Origin: Vigna angularis
Lineage: Eukaryota > Streptophyta > Magnoliopsida > Fabales > Fabaceae
Direction: 5' to 3'
Assembly (NCBI RefSeq): GCF_016808095.1
Contig: NC_068980.1
Span: forward strand, 2,542,001-2,606,000
Length of the DNA stretch: 64,000 bases
The notes beneath the pieces are model-generated. The model was not told where the DNA came from. It searched no databases and worked only from the letters and a program-made list of their open reading frames with translations. Within the stretch, counting starts at the first letter, position 1. Each line of letters begins with the position of its first letter. Positions 26,001 through 39,700 of the stretch are shown here, in pieces. The translations under genes were made by a program, and so were the position numbers.

Positions 26001-29000
26001 TTAGCGAGCTCTCTTGTTACTGCACGATGGACACTTGTATTGCTTGATGTGCTCTGCCCTAGCAGGGGTTATCTTCACGCATTTGCCATGGAACCACTTC
26101 TCGCAGATGTCACAGCAAATCCAGAACTCATCAGTGCCATAATTCTCACCACATGCCCCACACAAGGTCTCTCCATGTTCATCTTCATCTTGCTCTTCTA
26201 GTCCTTCATCCTCATCTTTTGGTTGTAACAAGGCCTTTGACTGTCTGCCCTGGGTTTCGGGAACCCGCTGCTCCACCAGCCAACAATTACATAAGAACAC
26301 AAATTATCTGAGTAAAGGAGAACCACAGACTAGATGACACTAGCCATACAAGTCAGCTATTCTCAAACTCCTCCCACATACATTTGCACGAACATCTATA
26401 CAGAACCCAGTGAATGCTCCATTAACAGTCATTGATGCACTCTAAGAACATGAGATGCCGCTATCAATAAATGTCCACATTCTAATGCTCTTATACACTG
26501 AATTAAAAAGATAACAACGGAAAACCATGATATAACATATTAGGATCCCTCATGATCTTTTTATCTCACCATCTCTCTGAAGTATTTATCCTACTCCATT
26601 GTTCATTCGAATGTGAGGTCAAAACTAATACAAAATATGCAAAGCTAAGGATAAATTTCTTAACAAATTGTAACACCTCAGTCTTTTAAAACAGCTAGTT
26701 ATTGAATGGAAGATTATGAGAAGTTATACTGTTTTGGGTGACAGGGTCTAGAATGAGGAAGAACTCTTTTACTTCTTCATCTAAACAATTGTCTCCTTTT
26801 CACTCAAAGCAATCAATTAAACTAACTTGCTTTTCTATTCTTCCTTTTTTTCTTTTCCAATTCAGTGCCAGCCAGTTTAAATCATCACAGTTAATACGAA
26901 ACGTTTCCACCTTGAAATGCCTAAGGCAAGGAACTGAAATGTAAGCTGTAACAACCCTTATTTCGAGCTTTTTTGAAGTTTATCCTAATGTTTTGATTTC
27001 TAGGTCTCAATATCAATTTTCATCTTAGCACATGGACCATGTCAAACCAATTCTCTATTATTTCCATTTGAAAACAAAATGTGCATCCAAAAGTCTCACA
27101 TCGCACTTAAGAATCAATGTCAACAGTAAAATTTATAAACACCTTCCTCTCTTAATTGACGAGACATTTTTTAAGGCAGACTTCATAGAAACACTGAGCT
27201 TCAAAACACAGTATCTTGAAAGGTTATCAACTTTAGCAAAGTTATCTTAAAAGACCTGAGATCAAAACATTGACACTACTTGTGGGAAAAAAAGAAGAGT
27301 TCCAGACAACTACTTTACATGTCATGTCTAGATTTGAGGAGAAAAATATTGTTTACCACTTTAGAGTTAGACTTAGATTTGTTTCCATTGTTGTTCGAAA
27401 CTGAAGACTTCTCTTTAACTGGCTTCTTTGCTCCACCACCAGTAACAACTTCAAATATTGTTGGTAGTTCATTGATCATACTGAATAGTCGTTTCCTACA
27501 TAACAAATGCCAAATCATGAGTACATCGATGCATGGAGGAAACATATTCAGATTACCAACTATCAAGAGCAAATACACAGCCTACTAAGCGATGACAGAA
27601 AGAACATTCATTTAGGTGTCAGATAGGAAGCCCACTACGGATATTCCATTCACATGAAACTAATATAAAAGCTCTGCTCCTACTTTTTCTCCTTGCATCA
27701 TCTTAAGTCAGTAAACAGTAGTCACAACACTGTTATTCCTTTTTCTCTCTCTCTTCCTCTTCAACATGTTTTTCTCAAAGAAAAAGGCAAAATGTGTTAT
27801 TATATTCTTCAACATCTTTGCCCTTGTCCATGGTGGGCAACTGCTTCTACAATAATTAGTCAGCAACAAAATTATAAATAAACTGAGATAAAAACAGTGA
27901 TGCAGCCAAATAACTATCAAAAGGAGAAAAATGTTCATACTAAACAAGAGGTAAACTTGTAGTCAGCAAGGAGGGTGGTGAAAGAAAAAACATAAGTTAA
28001 AAAATTCCACAGGAACTTGACTGAACCAAGATAAATAAAAAAAGGTTGACCTAAATTGCTTCCTTAGTTCCCTTATTTTCAAGGTCATGTCGAACCAAAT
28101 CCTTTACAAGTTGACATGAGATATGAGATATGCTCCGAGTAAGATATACCTGTCAGTTTTATCAAATCCAAATCTGGCTCCAAAATAAAAGGCAAGGGCA
28201 AGCAACCATGTATCACTATGAACAGCAACTAAAGATAGCCAGTCTTTTTCCTGCATGCCATCCCTAGCAAAGTTAATGCCCAGGACAGGCTCAGGAAGCT
28301 CTGGAGGAACTTCTTCTACAGGTAAATTTACTTCCCACTGCTCACTGGGTAATCCATATAAGCACAGATTCTCCTTCTCTGAAAGAATAAAAATAAAGGA
28401 TATAAAAACAAATTCATACACAGATAAACTAGCAACAAAGGAAAGACATTTCATATGGATAAAACGACTGGTAATTCTACCTTTACAGCATACTTTTATT
28501 TGAAGCTAGAATAACTCCATAACATCTTTACTCCCGAAAAAAATTTACTGCCAAGAGGTTTTTAAGAAGTATCAAGCATTTCATGTCATCCTAGCTCTGC
28601 AGCTAGGGTAATAATACAATAATATCTCTAGGGGAGAATGATACTTGGGATTACAAAATAGTACATTCCCCACAACTATGTAACTTTGTAAGGTCGTAAC
28701 CAATCACAAACCGTATGGGGAAAGCCCGAACCATACCAAACCTAGTGACCTACTGTCATTCCACAAGTGTCTATCATATATCCAAAGTCTATGCAATATA
28801 TTTTAATCATAGAAGGAAATGAGTACCGCAATATAATTTACAGCTACATTAGCTAATGATTACAAAGAAGGCAGTTCAAAAAAAAAAAAAAAATAGGCGT
28901 TCGAAGCTTACAGTCAGATGATAGAGAACAATAAATTGTCATCATCAATTGAAATAAATACATGACCAAGTCACCACAAAAATAAAAGCTACCCATATTG

Positions 29001-29815
29001 AATTGACTTCCCTTTATAGCAAGAGCCTCAAGATGGGTACGGTGAAAATCAAACACTAGACCAAGAAAAACAGTCATGCTCGAATATCGAGCTAATTTCA
29101 GTACATGTACTAGAAAAGCAATAGCATCAGGAAAATTCAAGAGCCAGTAACTGCAAACCGCTAGAAAAACAATTCAAACCTAAAATCAGGGTTTACCAGG
29201 ATCACATTGACTGTAGAAATCTTCAACATCTGCAACAGCACAAACAGGCCAGAAATATTAAACAAGTATGAGGAAAAAAAAATCAAAATCCTTCATACAT
29301 TGAAACATAAAATTAAAAAACAAAAAAAAAGATCAAAATCCGTCACGTGCGACTCATCAAACTGAAATTCCCTGAAGGTATAGAAATGCGAAAGAAAGGA
29401 TTCAATTCATTCAATACAAGAAACAGGTCTCACGTTCGGTTTCCGTCTAAACCACAACAAACTGAATGTCGTAACGGAACAGTAACTGGTCGCAGGTTAA
29501 CATGTCATTCACAACCGAAAATGAAAAAAATAAATAAACCGCTACAGTAGATCAGTGAACAATCCCCTGCCGTGATTCGTGAATTATGATTATTATTATT
29601 ATTTTTCTGGTTCCATAACTCATTAACCAATCATGAAAAAAAAGGAATAGGTATTTCCGAAAAACAGTGGTAGATAAGTAATTTAACGGTGCATGGAATT
29701 TAAAATTGAAAAGCACATTAGTTACGTTACCGGTGGTGAGGGCTTTGATGATGCCTGCTCGTCGGCCCTTGAAATCCTCGAATATGTCTTCCACGGAGCG
29801 ACTTCGCGCTTCCAT
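26001..29815 (-). CDS. Alfin-like PHD-finger protein, 5 exons, 250 aa
   Basis: Plant-specific nuclear reader protein. Family members bind trimethylated H3K4 through the PHD finger and associate with Polycomb-type complexes. Exons on the minus strand: 29815-29731, 29229-29197, 28378-28150, 27495-27357, 26267-26001, all GT-AG and closing at 250 aa, the family length. The Alfin domain covers about residues 5-135 ([60 protein letters not shown]). An acidic, Lys/Asn/Ser-rich linker follows. The PHD finger is at about 195-245 with its Cys4-His-Cys3 zinc ligands and the Trp of [16 protein letters not shown] needed for the methyl-lysine cage. It ends NKRAR, one proline short of the RARP end common in the family. 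Exon 2 is only 33 nt. Confidence 0.95.
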
Positions 29816-30079
29816 TCTCAGAGAACGTGAAAACGAGGTCGTTTAGGGTCTCACCACACTGCACACACGCAACTTTGTTCACAACAAAATTCAGAGAGAG
29901 AAGAGAGAATAGGAAAAACGCAATCGCAGGGTATTATGGTATGTGCTGCGTTTGAGTATAGTGTAGTGAAATTTATTTCATTTGCATGATGAACAATGAA
30001 TCCTCCTCCTTCAATTCTCTGTGCTCGCATCCACCTTAATTAAGTTACAACCTCACTGCTTCCACGCATATCGATCGTC

Positions 30080-30109
30080 GATTTTGATTTTGATTTTGAT
30101 TTTGATTTT
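30080..30109. repeat. (GATTTT)5 microsatellite
   Basis: Five uninterrupted hexanucleotide units. It lies about 260 bp upstream of the Alfin-like start codon, in its probable promoter. Confidence 0.9.
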
Positions 30110-30836
30110 CCATATTTTATTCCGTACATTTATATGCAATGATTCAATCGTGTGGGACCCACCGGTCACGCAATTTGCATCCATCTCTTCTTTTTCAACT
30201 GTCGTCTTATCTTAATAAATATATGGATAAATATTTTGAAAAATGTTTTCTTTAAATAATAATTTAAAAAAAATTCTAAGGATAAAATAATTAAATAAAT
30301 ATATAAAAACACACATTATTATAATAGAATAAGTTTAATCATAATTTTTTTTCTCTTAAAAACTTCAAATTTTATCCAAATATATATTAAATTTCTGCCC
30401 CTTTTTCTTCGGTTTTATCCAAGTTTCTAAATTTAATATTTATTTACATTTTAATATTTTCATGTACGGATCTCATTTTTTTAAGATGCCCGTAAGACAA
30501 AAATGGTGATTAAAGACAGTGGTATTTTAGAAGAGAAGAGAAAAAGACCAAAAATTCCAATGACATTGAATTAAAGAGAATGATATTTTAATATCAAAAA
30601 AATTATTATATTTATTTATAATATCCTTTATTATTTTTTACTTTCTCTTTTTAAAAAAATAACTATTTTACTCCAATCAAGTGAGTGTTTTTTCCTCGAA
30701 TTAATGGTTGGCATGCTATTATTAAGATCTTCGTAGCACGCAGAAGTTGTTCTGTCTTTACTTTTATAGCACCTTTCATAGGGCAACTGCAATGGTGACT
30801 ACTGTTCCAATAAACAACATTATCCACCCAAAATAT

Positions 30837-31005
30837 CTATGGTAAGGATAATGATTGGCATATTAAAAAATATATTTTTTTTTACACATATTTTTTTAAT
30901 ATTTTAATGTATTATTTTTTATTAGTTTATTATTTATTTGTATGTGCTGTATTAAAATGATGTAAAAAATAAAATAAAATAGTTTTAATATATCATTGGC
31001 CATAG
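30837..31005. mobile_element. MITE-like inverted-repeat element with 7-bp target duplication
   Basis: A 169-bp element begins CTATGGTAAGGATAATGATT and ends with the imperfect inverse (AATATATCATTGGCCATAG). The terminal CTATGG and an inner ATTAAAA block are shared in inverted orientation. The 7 bases on each side are identical (AAAATAT at 30830-30836 and 31006-31012) and abut the element exactly, as a target-site duplication would. There is no coding capacity, so it would be non-autonomous. The AT-rich duplication could be chance, so the call is moderate. Confidence 0.55.
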
Positions 31006-31214
31006 AAAATATCGCAAGTATAAGATGTGTCAATGGTTACAGAATTGGAGAAACCAAACATCAGAAGCCACGTAAACGAATTTCAACAAGACATGTTGCA
31101 GCATAGAAAAACACTGTTATTGACAAATCAGTTCAAAACAACTTTAACAGGTCCATGTCAGTGTCGAGAGAAATCAAAACAAACAATAATAAACAGCAAC
31201 AGTGTAATGAATAT

Positions 31215-31235
31215 GAGCCAAGGATGACTTCCCAA
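31215..31235 (-). promoter_or_regulatory. miR169 target site in the NF-YA 3' UTR
   Basis: The plus strand here reads AGCCAAGGATGACTT with close flanks, which is nearly the sequence of miR169 itself. The minus-strand mRNA is therefore complementary to miR169. Against the canonical plant miR169 as I remember it, 18 of 21 positions match, including the cleavage region; mismatches fall at microRNA positions 1, 17 and 20. The site lies about 30 nt past the NF-YA stop codon, the conserved location for this regulation. Confidence 0.88.
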
Positions 31236-31263
31236 TGGAACACAAGCAGACTGGTTTAGTCAT

Positions 31264-33274
31264 TCACATGTAGACAAATAGAGGCTGCTGATGAGTGGTG
31301 CCACCACCCTTATCAGATGTATAATTCTGCATATTTCTTGCAGCAGTGTTAGATGCATATGTTGCATTATCACCATCTCTGTAGTTTTCTATTTTATGCA
31401 TGTTAGATTCTGCAGTATTTCCAAGAGTACGAGTTGATTGTTGAAGCTTTTTAGTGTTGAGAAAGCGTCCACCAGCACCTCTTGCTCTATTCACTGCATG
31501 TAGATGGCGGGACTCGTGAAGATAAGGCTGCATGGCAACAGTGTTATTAATTTTGTTTAGCAGAAATTATGGAGAAAAAAACATGGACATAGACATGTTT
31601 AGTACTTTTCGATCCTTGATGGGTTTGTTTTGTACTTCAAGTTTTGCTCGGTACAGTCTTCTTCTCAGAATTGCATGGTACTGCTTTGAATTCACATATA
31701 TGGGTTCTTCTTTAATGTCCAGTTGCAGAGGAATTCTAATAGGAGTAGCTTCCACTGGCTGAACATTAGGAATCTCATCAGTGTTTTTCAGAATTGGTCT
31801 TCATGCTGCTACAACTTTCATGGTTTTGTTGTGCAAGGTAATTAAACAATTTAGAGAACTAAAACAGTAAGAAACATGACTCTGAAAAGAGGATGCAGAG
31901 AAATATAGGTAAAACAGTGAATTTTAGTATCAGGAAAGTTTATCACATCTCATCTCCAATTGTGAAGGCCAACAAGAATATTCTTGTAAAGATTGTATCT
32001 TCAATTGTTCAAAAGCTATAATAAAGAAAACCTTGGTGTTCTCGTGTTCAAGATAAGACATAAATTCCCCACCATAAATAATAATTTTGATAAATAATGC
32101 AAAGAGGAAAAAACGAGATGCAAAGGAAAGATGAGGAACTTTTTAAACAGAGATACTATGAGAATTGAGAATATGCCATGCCGGTGAATTATCCGCAGCA
32201 CAACAAACCTTAAAAATAATTAAACCATGGATTACTGCTGAAAAGAATCTTAAGGTTGTAAGAAATTGGAAAAACAGTGGATATAGTGTTGAACTCTTGA
32301 ATGTTCCGTTTAGAAGAACCACATTAAGTTATAAACAGGATTTTCCACTGCAACGTTTAACTTTCATGTGAAATTTTGTTTGATCAGAATTCAGTCCAAA
32401 TTAAAGGGAGCCTGCATACCACGTTAATAGTAATGAAAATACATGAATAATGTGTACTGAAGTACTAATTACCATAGACTGTGGAACATATGAAGAAGCC
32501 ATAAGGTTGCTATAGCCTGGATCAGCATAGTGAGCCTGAAACACAAATTTTAGGAAAACATATGCATATATCTTCCATCCAGAAGAACTTGAGAATATAT
32601 CTACTTACAAGTGTTTGGCTGTGATCCAGTAGTGGAGGAGGGAAGGTGAAATCATGATTCTGCATAAATGACCTGTGCTGAGGTGTTGAACCAGTAGAAC
32701 TATGCTGAACAGACATTTCACCTATCATCCAAAGCAGAGAAAATACTCATCAATATGGTATATGAAGTAGCATGCCAGGGAATTTGACAAGAATTTTCTG
32801 ATGCGGAATAAGCTATCTAAGACAATTTCCAACTTTGGAAGAAAATCTTATATCATATGTGTGAATGAAACTTTTATCCAATAGCCAATGCTGAGTGAGG
32901 ATTTAATGCAACATAGGATCACATCACATCACTGTCATATACCTGTAGTGCTCCATTTCGTTTCTATTGCGAAACAGTGTACTGCTACAGTTTCACGGCC
33001 AGAAATACATACCGCAATAGCAGAAAGAAATGACAGAACCCCAGTTGATAAGTACACAAGTATTCAGAATTGTACAAAAAGACAGGGTTTAAATCCAATT
33101 ACCGGATTGTGCTGAACCAAGTCTAGTAGAAGATTGACCCGAATGAATCGAAGATGAATCCTGTTCTTGGAATTGAAAGCTCAACGTTTTGCTCCTGTGG
33201 CATTGTTGTGGCAGAAAATCCACTTTTAAGCTCAAACTTCTGGATTCTGAAGTCCCCCATGATGAACAATTCAT
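31264..33274 (-). CDS. NF-YA: NF-YA transcription factor subunit, 5 coding exons, about 254 aa
   Basis: DNA-sequence-recognising subunit of the trimeric NF-Y complex, which binds CCAAT boxes together with NF-YB/NF-YC. Coding exons on the minus strand: 33274-33103, 32721-32609, 32535-32473, 31758-31606 (this acceptor could be 15 nt further upstream), 31527-31264. The conserved core is complete. The A1 helix for NF-YB/YC contact reads [18 protein letters not shown] and [10 protein letters not shown]; after the linker, the A2 DNA-binding part reads [20 protein letters not shown] and RF. The intron between the two halves (after DRK) is at the family-typical place. The N-terminal half is Ser/Gln-rich, as in other NF-YA proteins. 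A further non-coding leader exon with donor near 33943 is likely, because promoter-like sequence lies near 34.0 kb. Post-transcriptional control by miR169 is expected from the site after the stop codon. Confidence 0.93.
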
Positions 33275-34029
33275 TGTTTTCTGACCTCTTGGAACAATAA
33301 TCCACTAGACTTCATAGAGAAAACAAAGAGATAAATAGAACTGAGAAAATAAGCCTATAAACTCCTCTTGAGAGTTCCAAATAAAGTAAGTATATCAAAC
33401 TCCAATGAAACATGCCAATTTTACAGCTCCCTATAAACCCTGTGAGCATCTGTGGTTCAGAAAATACACTCTAGCTTGTGGATTGGGAAAAGAGATTGTG
33501 GAAGAAAACCCCATAAAAGGTAATCAGAGGAACAATTTTAGCAGTTCAACTCTTGGATCAACTTATCCTTCGTCAACCATGATATCTAAATTGCCTTACA
33601 GAAAACAACAAGCAGCTTTACTAGACATAGAGAAAATGATCTGTGCTGAAGAACTATTTGTACTCTCCAATTCAATCAACAACAGCTACAACTTACAAAC
33701 CTATCACCTCAAGCAAACATAAGATTCCAATTTTTGGAGTGCATGAACAAAAGACAATTTATCAACCACCTAGTCTCCTGCAAAACTAAGAAAATCCACA
33801 ATCTATCTAAGATTTGTTCCATCATCCTAAGCTTCAAGAACGACCCTTTCACTGATTCAAGGCATGTCATGAAATTACAAATTAAAGAAGAAAGAAAGCA
33901 AAGATAAGTTGAAAAGGAAAAAACAACAAGAGAGAGAGACCTTGGAAATTGGCTGAATTGGAGAGGAATCAGAAGGTGTGCATGTCTTGTGGGTTGAAAG
34001 TTTGTAAGCTAAGAAGAGACTCTGAGTCA

Positions 34030-36700
34030 CACATCACACTTGAATGAGTGCATCATTGTTTTAGTCTTTTTGGTCTCTTGGCTTTGGTGCTAAGAAATTC
34101 TTGACCCTTAAAAGTGGCTTCTACTGAGTCTTATAAACAGTGACTGTTGCATTAACACACACCAACTACACTCATCTGTTACCTGCCCAACTTACCATGT
34201 TAAAGAGAAAATAAGAAAGACAACATTTTTCAAAATGAGAATCTAAGTTTCAAAATATCTTTGAATTAAAAATGATTTATGGTGATGCATTCCATTCTTG
34301 TCGTTTTGCTGTCCCTACTGATATTCCTTGTTGTCTGGTTTTAAAAAAATGAAATAAGAATTTTGTAATGGGGCATGGCATCGCACTCTTTCATCATCAT
34401 GCTTCCTCTTGCTATCATATGCTTTTCTTATTACATCTTCAATGCCTCCAATTTTTCAACCTCAGTTCTGTGCTGCCAAACCCCATTAATGTACTTTTTT
34501 TTTTATCATTTCTTCTGCTTATTTAATTCTTGCAAGTTAATAATTACACAGCTTGATTTGTATTAAATCTGCAGAAGACAACTATTTTCTTTCATTAACT
34601 CACCAAAAGAAGAGCACTGTTATTTCAGTATTACATTCAAAAACCTCAAATGATATGGCCAAGAGAGATAGAAAAAAAAGGAGAAGAATGTCATTGTACA
34701 AATGATTATGTGAGTTGTTGTATGAATAATTTCTTATATTATTAATTAATTAATTCATTAAAAATCATACAATTAATTTTTTTTAATGTGATTAGGGTAA
34801 TAAGTTTGTAATTAGAATATAATGTTAAAATTGGTTACACTTTTAGTTTATTTAAATTAAATTCATAAGGTAATGTTAATATCAATTTGATTTAAATGTA
34901 CTTAGCTTCAAAGAGCTTTTATTATATTGCGGTCTACTTATAAATTATTATAATTGAAATTTTTAGTTTTTATATTAATTAATTACTCTAAATGTTGTAG
35001 ACAACATTTTGATTTAATGGACTAATAGTGTAAAATAAATTTACTAAAATTCGTGCAAATTAAATCTAATAATAACAATAATAATAACAATAATAGTAAT
35101 AATAATAATAAAATATTTATAATAGCTTTTAAACACCTTAGAATGGTAGTATCTGATTGAAAAGGAAAATATTTACTATATTTATGTTTTAATCTAAAAA
35201 ATTGTTGTTTCCTTTTTAATTAAATTTTATAATATTTAATTTATTAACAATCATTTTATAGAATGGTATCAACAAAATCATAGTGTTCCCATAAAAAAAG
35301 AAAAACAAGCATAATGATAATGATGTAAGATTCTGAGTATGAATTCAAAGAAGTTGATAATAATTGAACAAAGATATATCCAACATAATAGTTAGTATTT
35401 ATTTATTTGCTAAATTTATTGTTTTGAAAAATTTACACTTATTATCTATAAAAAAATATATTAGACGTAATTCTGTTTTTCAAAAAGAAAGAAAGTGTTC
35501 TCAGTTAATTACCATGTAAGGAACTAAAGACGAGTAGGAAATAAAATAGGTTAATTTATTTTTGAGAATTTATAAGTAAACATTATATTATTTAAATAAT
35601 AAAGTATATATTTGATCCTATTTTTCACCGTATATTTTATTTTAGGTTAATATATTAAAATTGGGTATTGTACAAAGTAATTTTTTTTATATATAATTCA
35701 AACTCAAATCCATAAAAATAGATGCTTTGAAATAAATTATATTTTTTAACTTGCATTAAATAATGTAAACTGTAATGTTTTTTTTCAAACAAATATTAAA
35801 CCTTAATTTAAAAATCTATTAGCTATTATATTATAGCACTAAAATATAGTTTATATTCTTTAAAACATTTATTTATAGCAAGTTTAAATTGTCCATAAAC
35901 ATTCTTCAAAGTGGATTCGGAAACATGTCATTAAATGAGACTGAGCTTAACAAAAAGCAGAGTTTATTTTCGAACACAGTTCCTTGCTTTATCCAAAAAT
36001 TGAAATTACTATTATACAATTCGGACTTGTATTCTTGGAGAAAAAAATTGCGTTACATGGCTCTTTGAATATATCAGTTTACCAATTCTGCCTCTTGTTA
36101 GAAATTTATATCAGCTAAGTCAAATTTAAAATATATAAATGAATACGTAGATTTTGAAATTAAATTAAACTTAAAATCTACTTGACAACATTCCTTAAGT
36201 TAAGTTTTACTTCTTTTTTCTGCAAAACTAAGCTTCAACTAACATTAGTACAGTGACTATCTTTCAGTGATTTATTTAGCCTTGATTATCTGGTTTGTAA
36301 GGTACATTAACGTTAAAAATGGCACTGAGTATAAAATTCGTTTACCAGTCATTAAACTACCATTACAACAACTAAATGGTAGCAGATGGGTCCGAGTGTC
36401 AGATAAACGAGCAGTTGAGGTTAAAAGAAGTAAACTTTGAATTTAAAGAGGGAAAAAAAAGGATGGGAAAGGTCAATCTGAGATAATCTATTACACAACC
36501 AAAGCCTGAGAAACCCCAAAAGATGTATATGCATGGGTTAAAACAAGGTAATAAAATTATCTCCCAGAATTAGCAAACTTGGCAAACAACATAACATATG
36601 CCTTTAGAGATTTCGCATCAGCTGCAGATATCCTCGTTTAAAACTTTTCAGGACAACCACTTTGTTTATTCTTTTCAAGCAAGGATTTGACTTGCCAACA
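34030..36700. other. AT-rich spacer, NF-YA promoter to ataxin-2-like 3' end
   Basis: No gene recognised. It includes the NF-YA promoter side (about 34.0-34.6 kb), a long AT-rich tract, and a trinucleotide microsatellite near 35.1 kb. The last 200 bp or so are likely 3' UTR of the ataxin-2-like gene. Confidence 0.6.
35069..35112. repeat. Imperfect (AAT)n microsatellite
   Basis: About 14 AAT units interrupted by AAC and AGT variants. Confidence 0.85.
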
Positions 36701-36721
36701 AGAATGCTAATAGCCAAGTCG

Positions 36722-39700
36722 TCAATAGTCCCGTCCCTTGTATGGCATTTCCTGTAAATATTGATTTCAGAAGATCGAGTTCTCAGAACATTAATAAGCA
36801 GTTAAAGTTCCTCAAAAGTGTATATGTAGGACTACAGATAAGATTGCTCAAATTCAGATTGATATGTTCCACCAAGGAAGAAATATCCAACAAGCATGAC
36901 ACATCAACGTGGAGCATTAACCATGTAGTAAGTTATTGAAATAGATGGTTTTATATTTTATCTGCCCAGTGTTCAAGACATGAGCAATATCAATTAAATA
37001 CAAATTTAAAAAAAAAAAAATAAATTAAGCACGAGAGTTCTTACGGGCAGGTAACCCGGCATGTATATAGCTTGCCTAGGATGACCAAGGAGCTGTCCAT
37101 ACTGAAATCAGATTATAATAAGCAATTGCCCTGAAGCACCAATATTTAAGAAAACAGTCAACAGAGGGATAATGCATGTGATGTTATACCTGTGGTGCAT
37201 TCGGATGAAAATATGCTTGAGACGGCATTGGTGCTACCTGAGGATTATACACCATAGGTTGTGGACCAGCAAAAGTAGGTCCAATCTACAAGACATGTGC
37301 AAAACAATCAAGTTTATTAACAGAACGAAGGCTGGGAGGCCATTATTAAGCCAAACCCAACAATTCTGCATAACTTCTTTGGCAAACTATTCTACGAAAT
37401 CAACAAAATGAGAACTTTATCCTTATATGGATTAAGTAACAATCAGAAATTTAAAAGACCATAAGATTGGACAACCAAACTGATAATTATAACCTGCACT
37501 AACGTGCGACATGGATATGTGGAACAACCAGGTCCATTTGTCATAAAATCACAAACCTTTTATAGAAGTAAATCCACTCCCTAATTATGCATTTTTATGT
37601 ATTCAATAAATGCACCAAATGACTTACTCCAATACCCATGGGCATGCCTGGCATACTTGGTACAGTAGTTACATTAGTTGGAAAATAGAAGGAACCATCG
37701 GACGGTGGAGTGGGAGGCCGAGCAGGTGATGGAATAAAACTCTTTGCATTAGGGTTAAGCTTGAATTCCTTACAACATGAAAGGGGAAACTCAGACGTAA
37801 GACAGTAACATAAAAGACTAGAACCAGACAGCGGGAAAAAAAATTCCAGTCAAAAAGTTTTGGGCTTGAACTTCCATACCTTTGCATTGGGATTCAGAGT
37901 TGATTTTTCAGAAGACAGTGAACCAACTGATGAACTTGGAGATAAGCCAGGACCAGAAGATGCTACAGGGACTCCAACTGAATCTGACACATATGGGGTC
38001 CCACGTGAATTTACAGATTTTGTTTCCCCATTAACCTTGCCAGTTGCTGAACCCTCAATTAAATCTCCATGTGATCCCATCTTTTCATGAGCTTTTAATG
38101 AAGTATGAATTGAAGGGGCATAGGAGCTAGCATTCGGAGATAATACCCCTTTATCAGTGCCATCCTTCTTCAAGTAGAGTGATCCCTGTGAATCTGCGCC
38201 AAAAATTGCCAAGATTAGAGGAATACATGTATTATGAAAGAAGCAGCCACCAAATTGAAATGTAGGTTATAGCTGCCATTCAGAAGCCCTTATGAAGAGT
38301 ACTAACAGAAAGCTTCAGCACTTCCTTTACAAAAGACAGAATAATCAATAATATGAAAATGGTTGCTTCATTTGCATCATTTCATGCACATCTTAAATCC
38401 ACTCAATTTAAGAAAGCTAAGAAAAGGATTTCACAGACCCTCAGATTTTGACAGTTGAACATCCTCAGCTTGCTGCATCAATTGAAGAAAAATAGAGAGA
38501 CTTGGAGTGTTAGAACTAATATCTGTCTCATGAGATATTTTCCTAGACACAAGTTTAAGAGATAATGCACAAACTTCAACTCACAATCACACTTGCTTCC
38601 TTAGTATCATTGTCTCCATGTTGATTACTAATTGAGTTCTCCAGAATCCTGTAGAAATTGCATATTAAAAATCATGATAACGAAGAATTTAATTCTTTTT
38701 CAAGTTCAAAAATGATGTATACAAAACAGAATAAAAAGAATAATTATATACAGAAGAGAAAGGGGCAACAAACACCTGCTTTCCCCATCCACCGATGAAT
38801 AGCTTATGGCAGGGAGTTCAGATGCTAACTGCTTAGCATGATCATAAGAACCAGAGCGGCTTAAATCCACACTAGTACTTGACTGAGATGATTGCGTGTG
38901 ATCCTGCACACATAATTAACAAGTACTAAGGAGAGTTTAGAAAGTAAAATAATTACTTCATAAGAGGAGGGAGAGACAAGGACAAAAACTTCAAAAATGG
39001 AATAGTTTCATATCAACGTTTTTCCCCAACAAGACTCAGCTGCATCAATCAGAGGTTCATGTTGTACCAATTTCGAAATCATAACAAGACTCGGGATTGT
39101 TAGGACATGTTCAAACAGAACTTAGTGACGAATGTGTCCTTTAAAATAATAGTCATGTACCAGAATTTTCACTAATATTTTCTAATCAAGTAGGAGGCAA
39201 CAAGCCATTGTCTTGAACACATGTTGGGTTCAGCTCATTTTCAAGAAATAATCATTTATTTTTTAAACATTTTGAGAGAGCTTCTACTCAAATCAACAAT
39301 TACTTTTACAGAATTGCATAACCAAAGATTTTCGGAATGCAAGAAAATCTAAAAGAAACCATTTACTTAAAATAAGGTACACACATAAAATATGGTAGTT
39401 CTAACAATTTACACCTGGGATCTTATTTAGCCTTACAAAATTGACTTCTATGGTGACAACAACCAAACTCTTATATAGGGATGACATTGGTCATATCTAT
39501 AATCTAAGTTGAAAATAAGACTTATTTTATTATTCTCAATCATGAAAAATACATTCTCATACCCTCTATTTGTAATAATCTAATTCTCCTAAAAATAGAA
39601 ATAAGGAAACTAGGACAATAAAATAATATAAAAGATTATGTATCTATTTTCTTTAATTAGGAAAATTCTAAAGATATTATCTCAAATTACAACAATCTAT

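Larger units (their letters stand above)
29900..31210. other. Spacer, Alfin promoter to NF-YA 3' UTR
   Basis: Promoter side of the Alfin-like gene and downstream side of NF-YA, both on the minus strand. It holds a GATTTT microsatellite and a small inverted-repeat element with target-site duplication (30837-31005). No gene seen. Confidence 0.6.
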
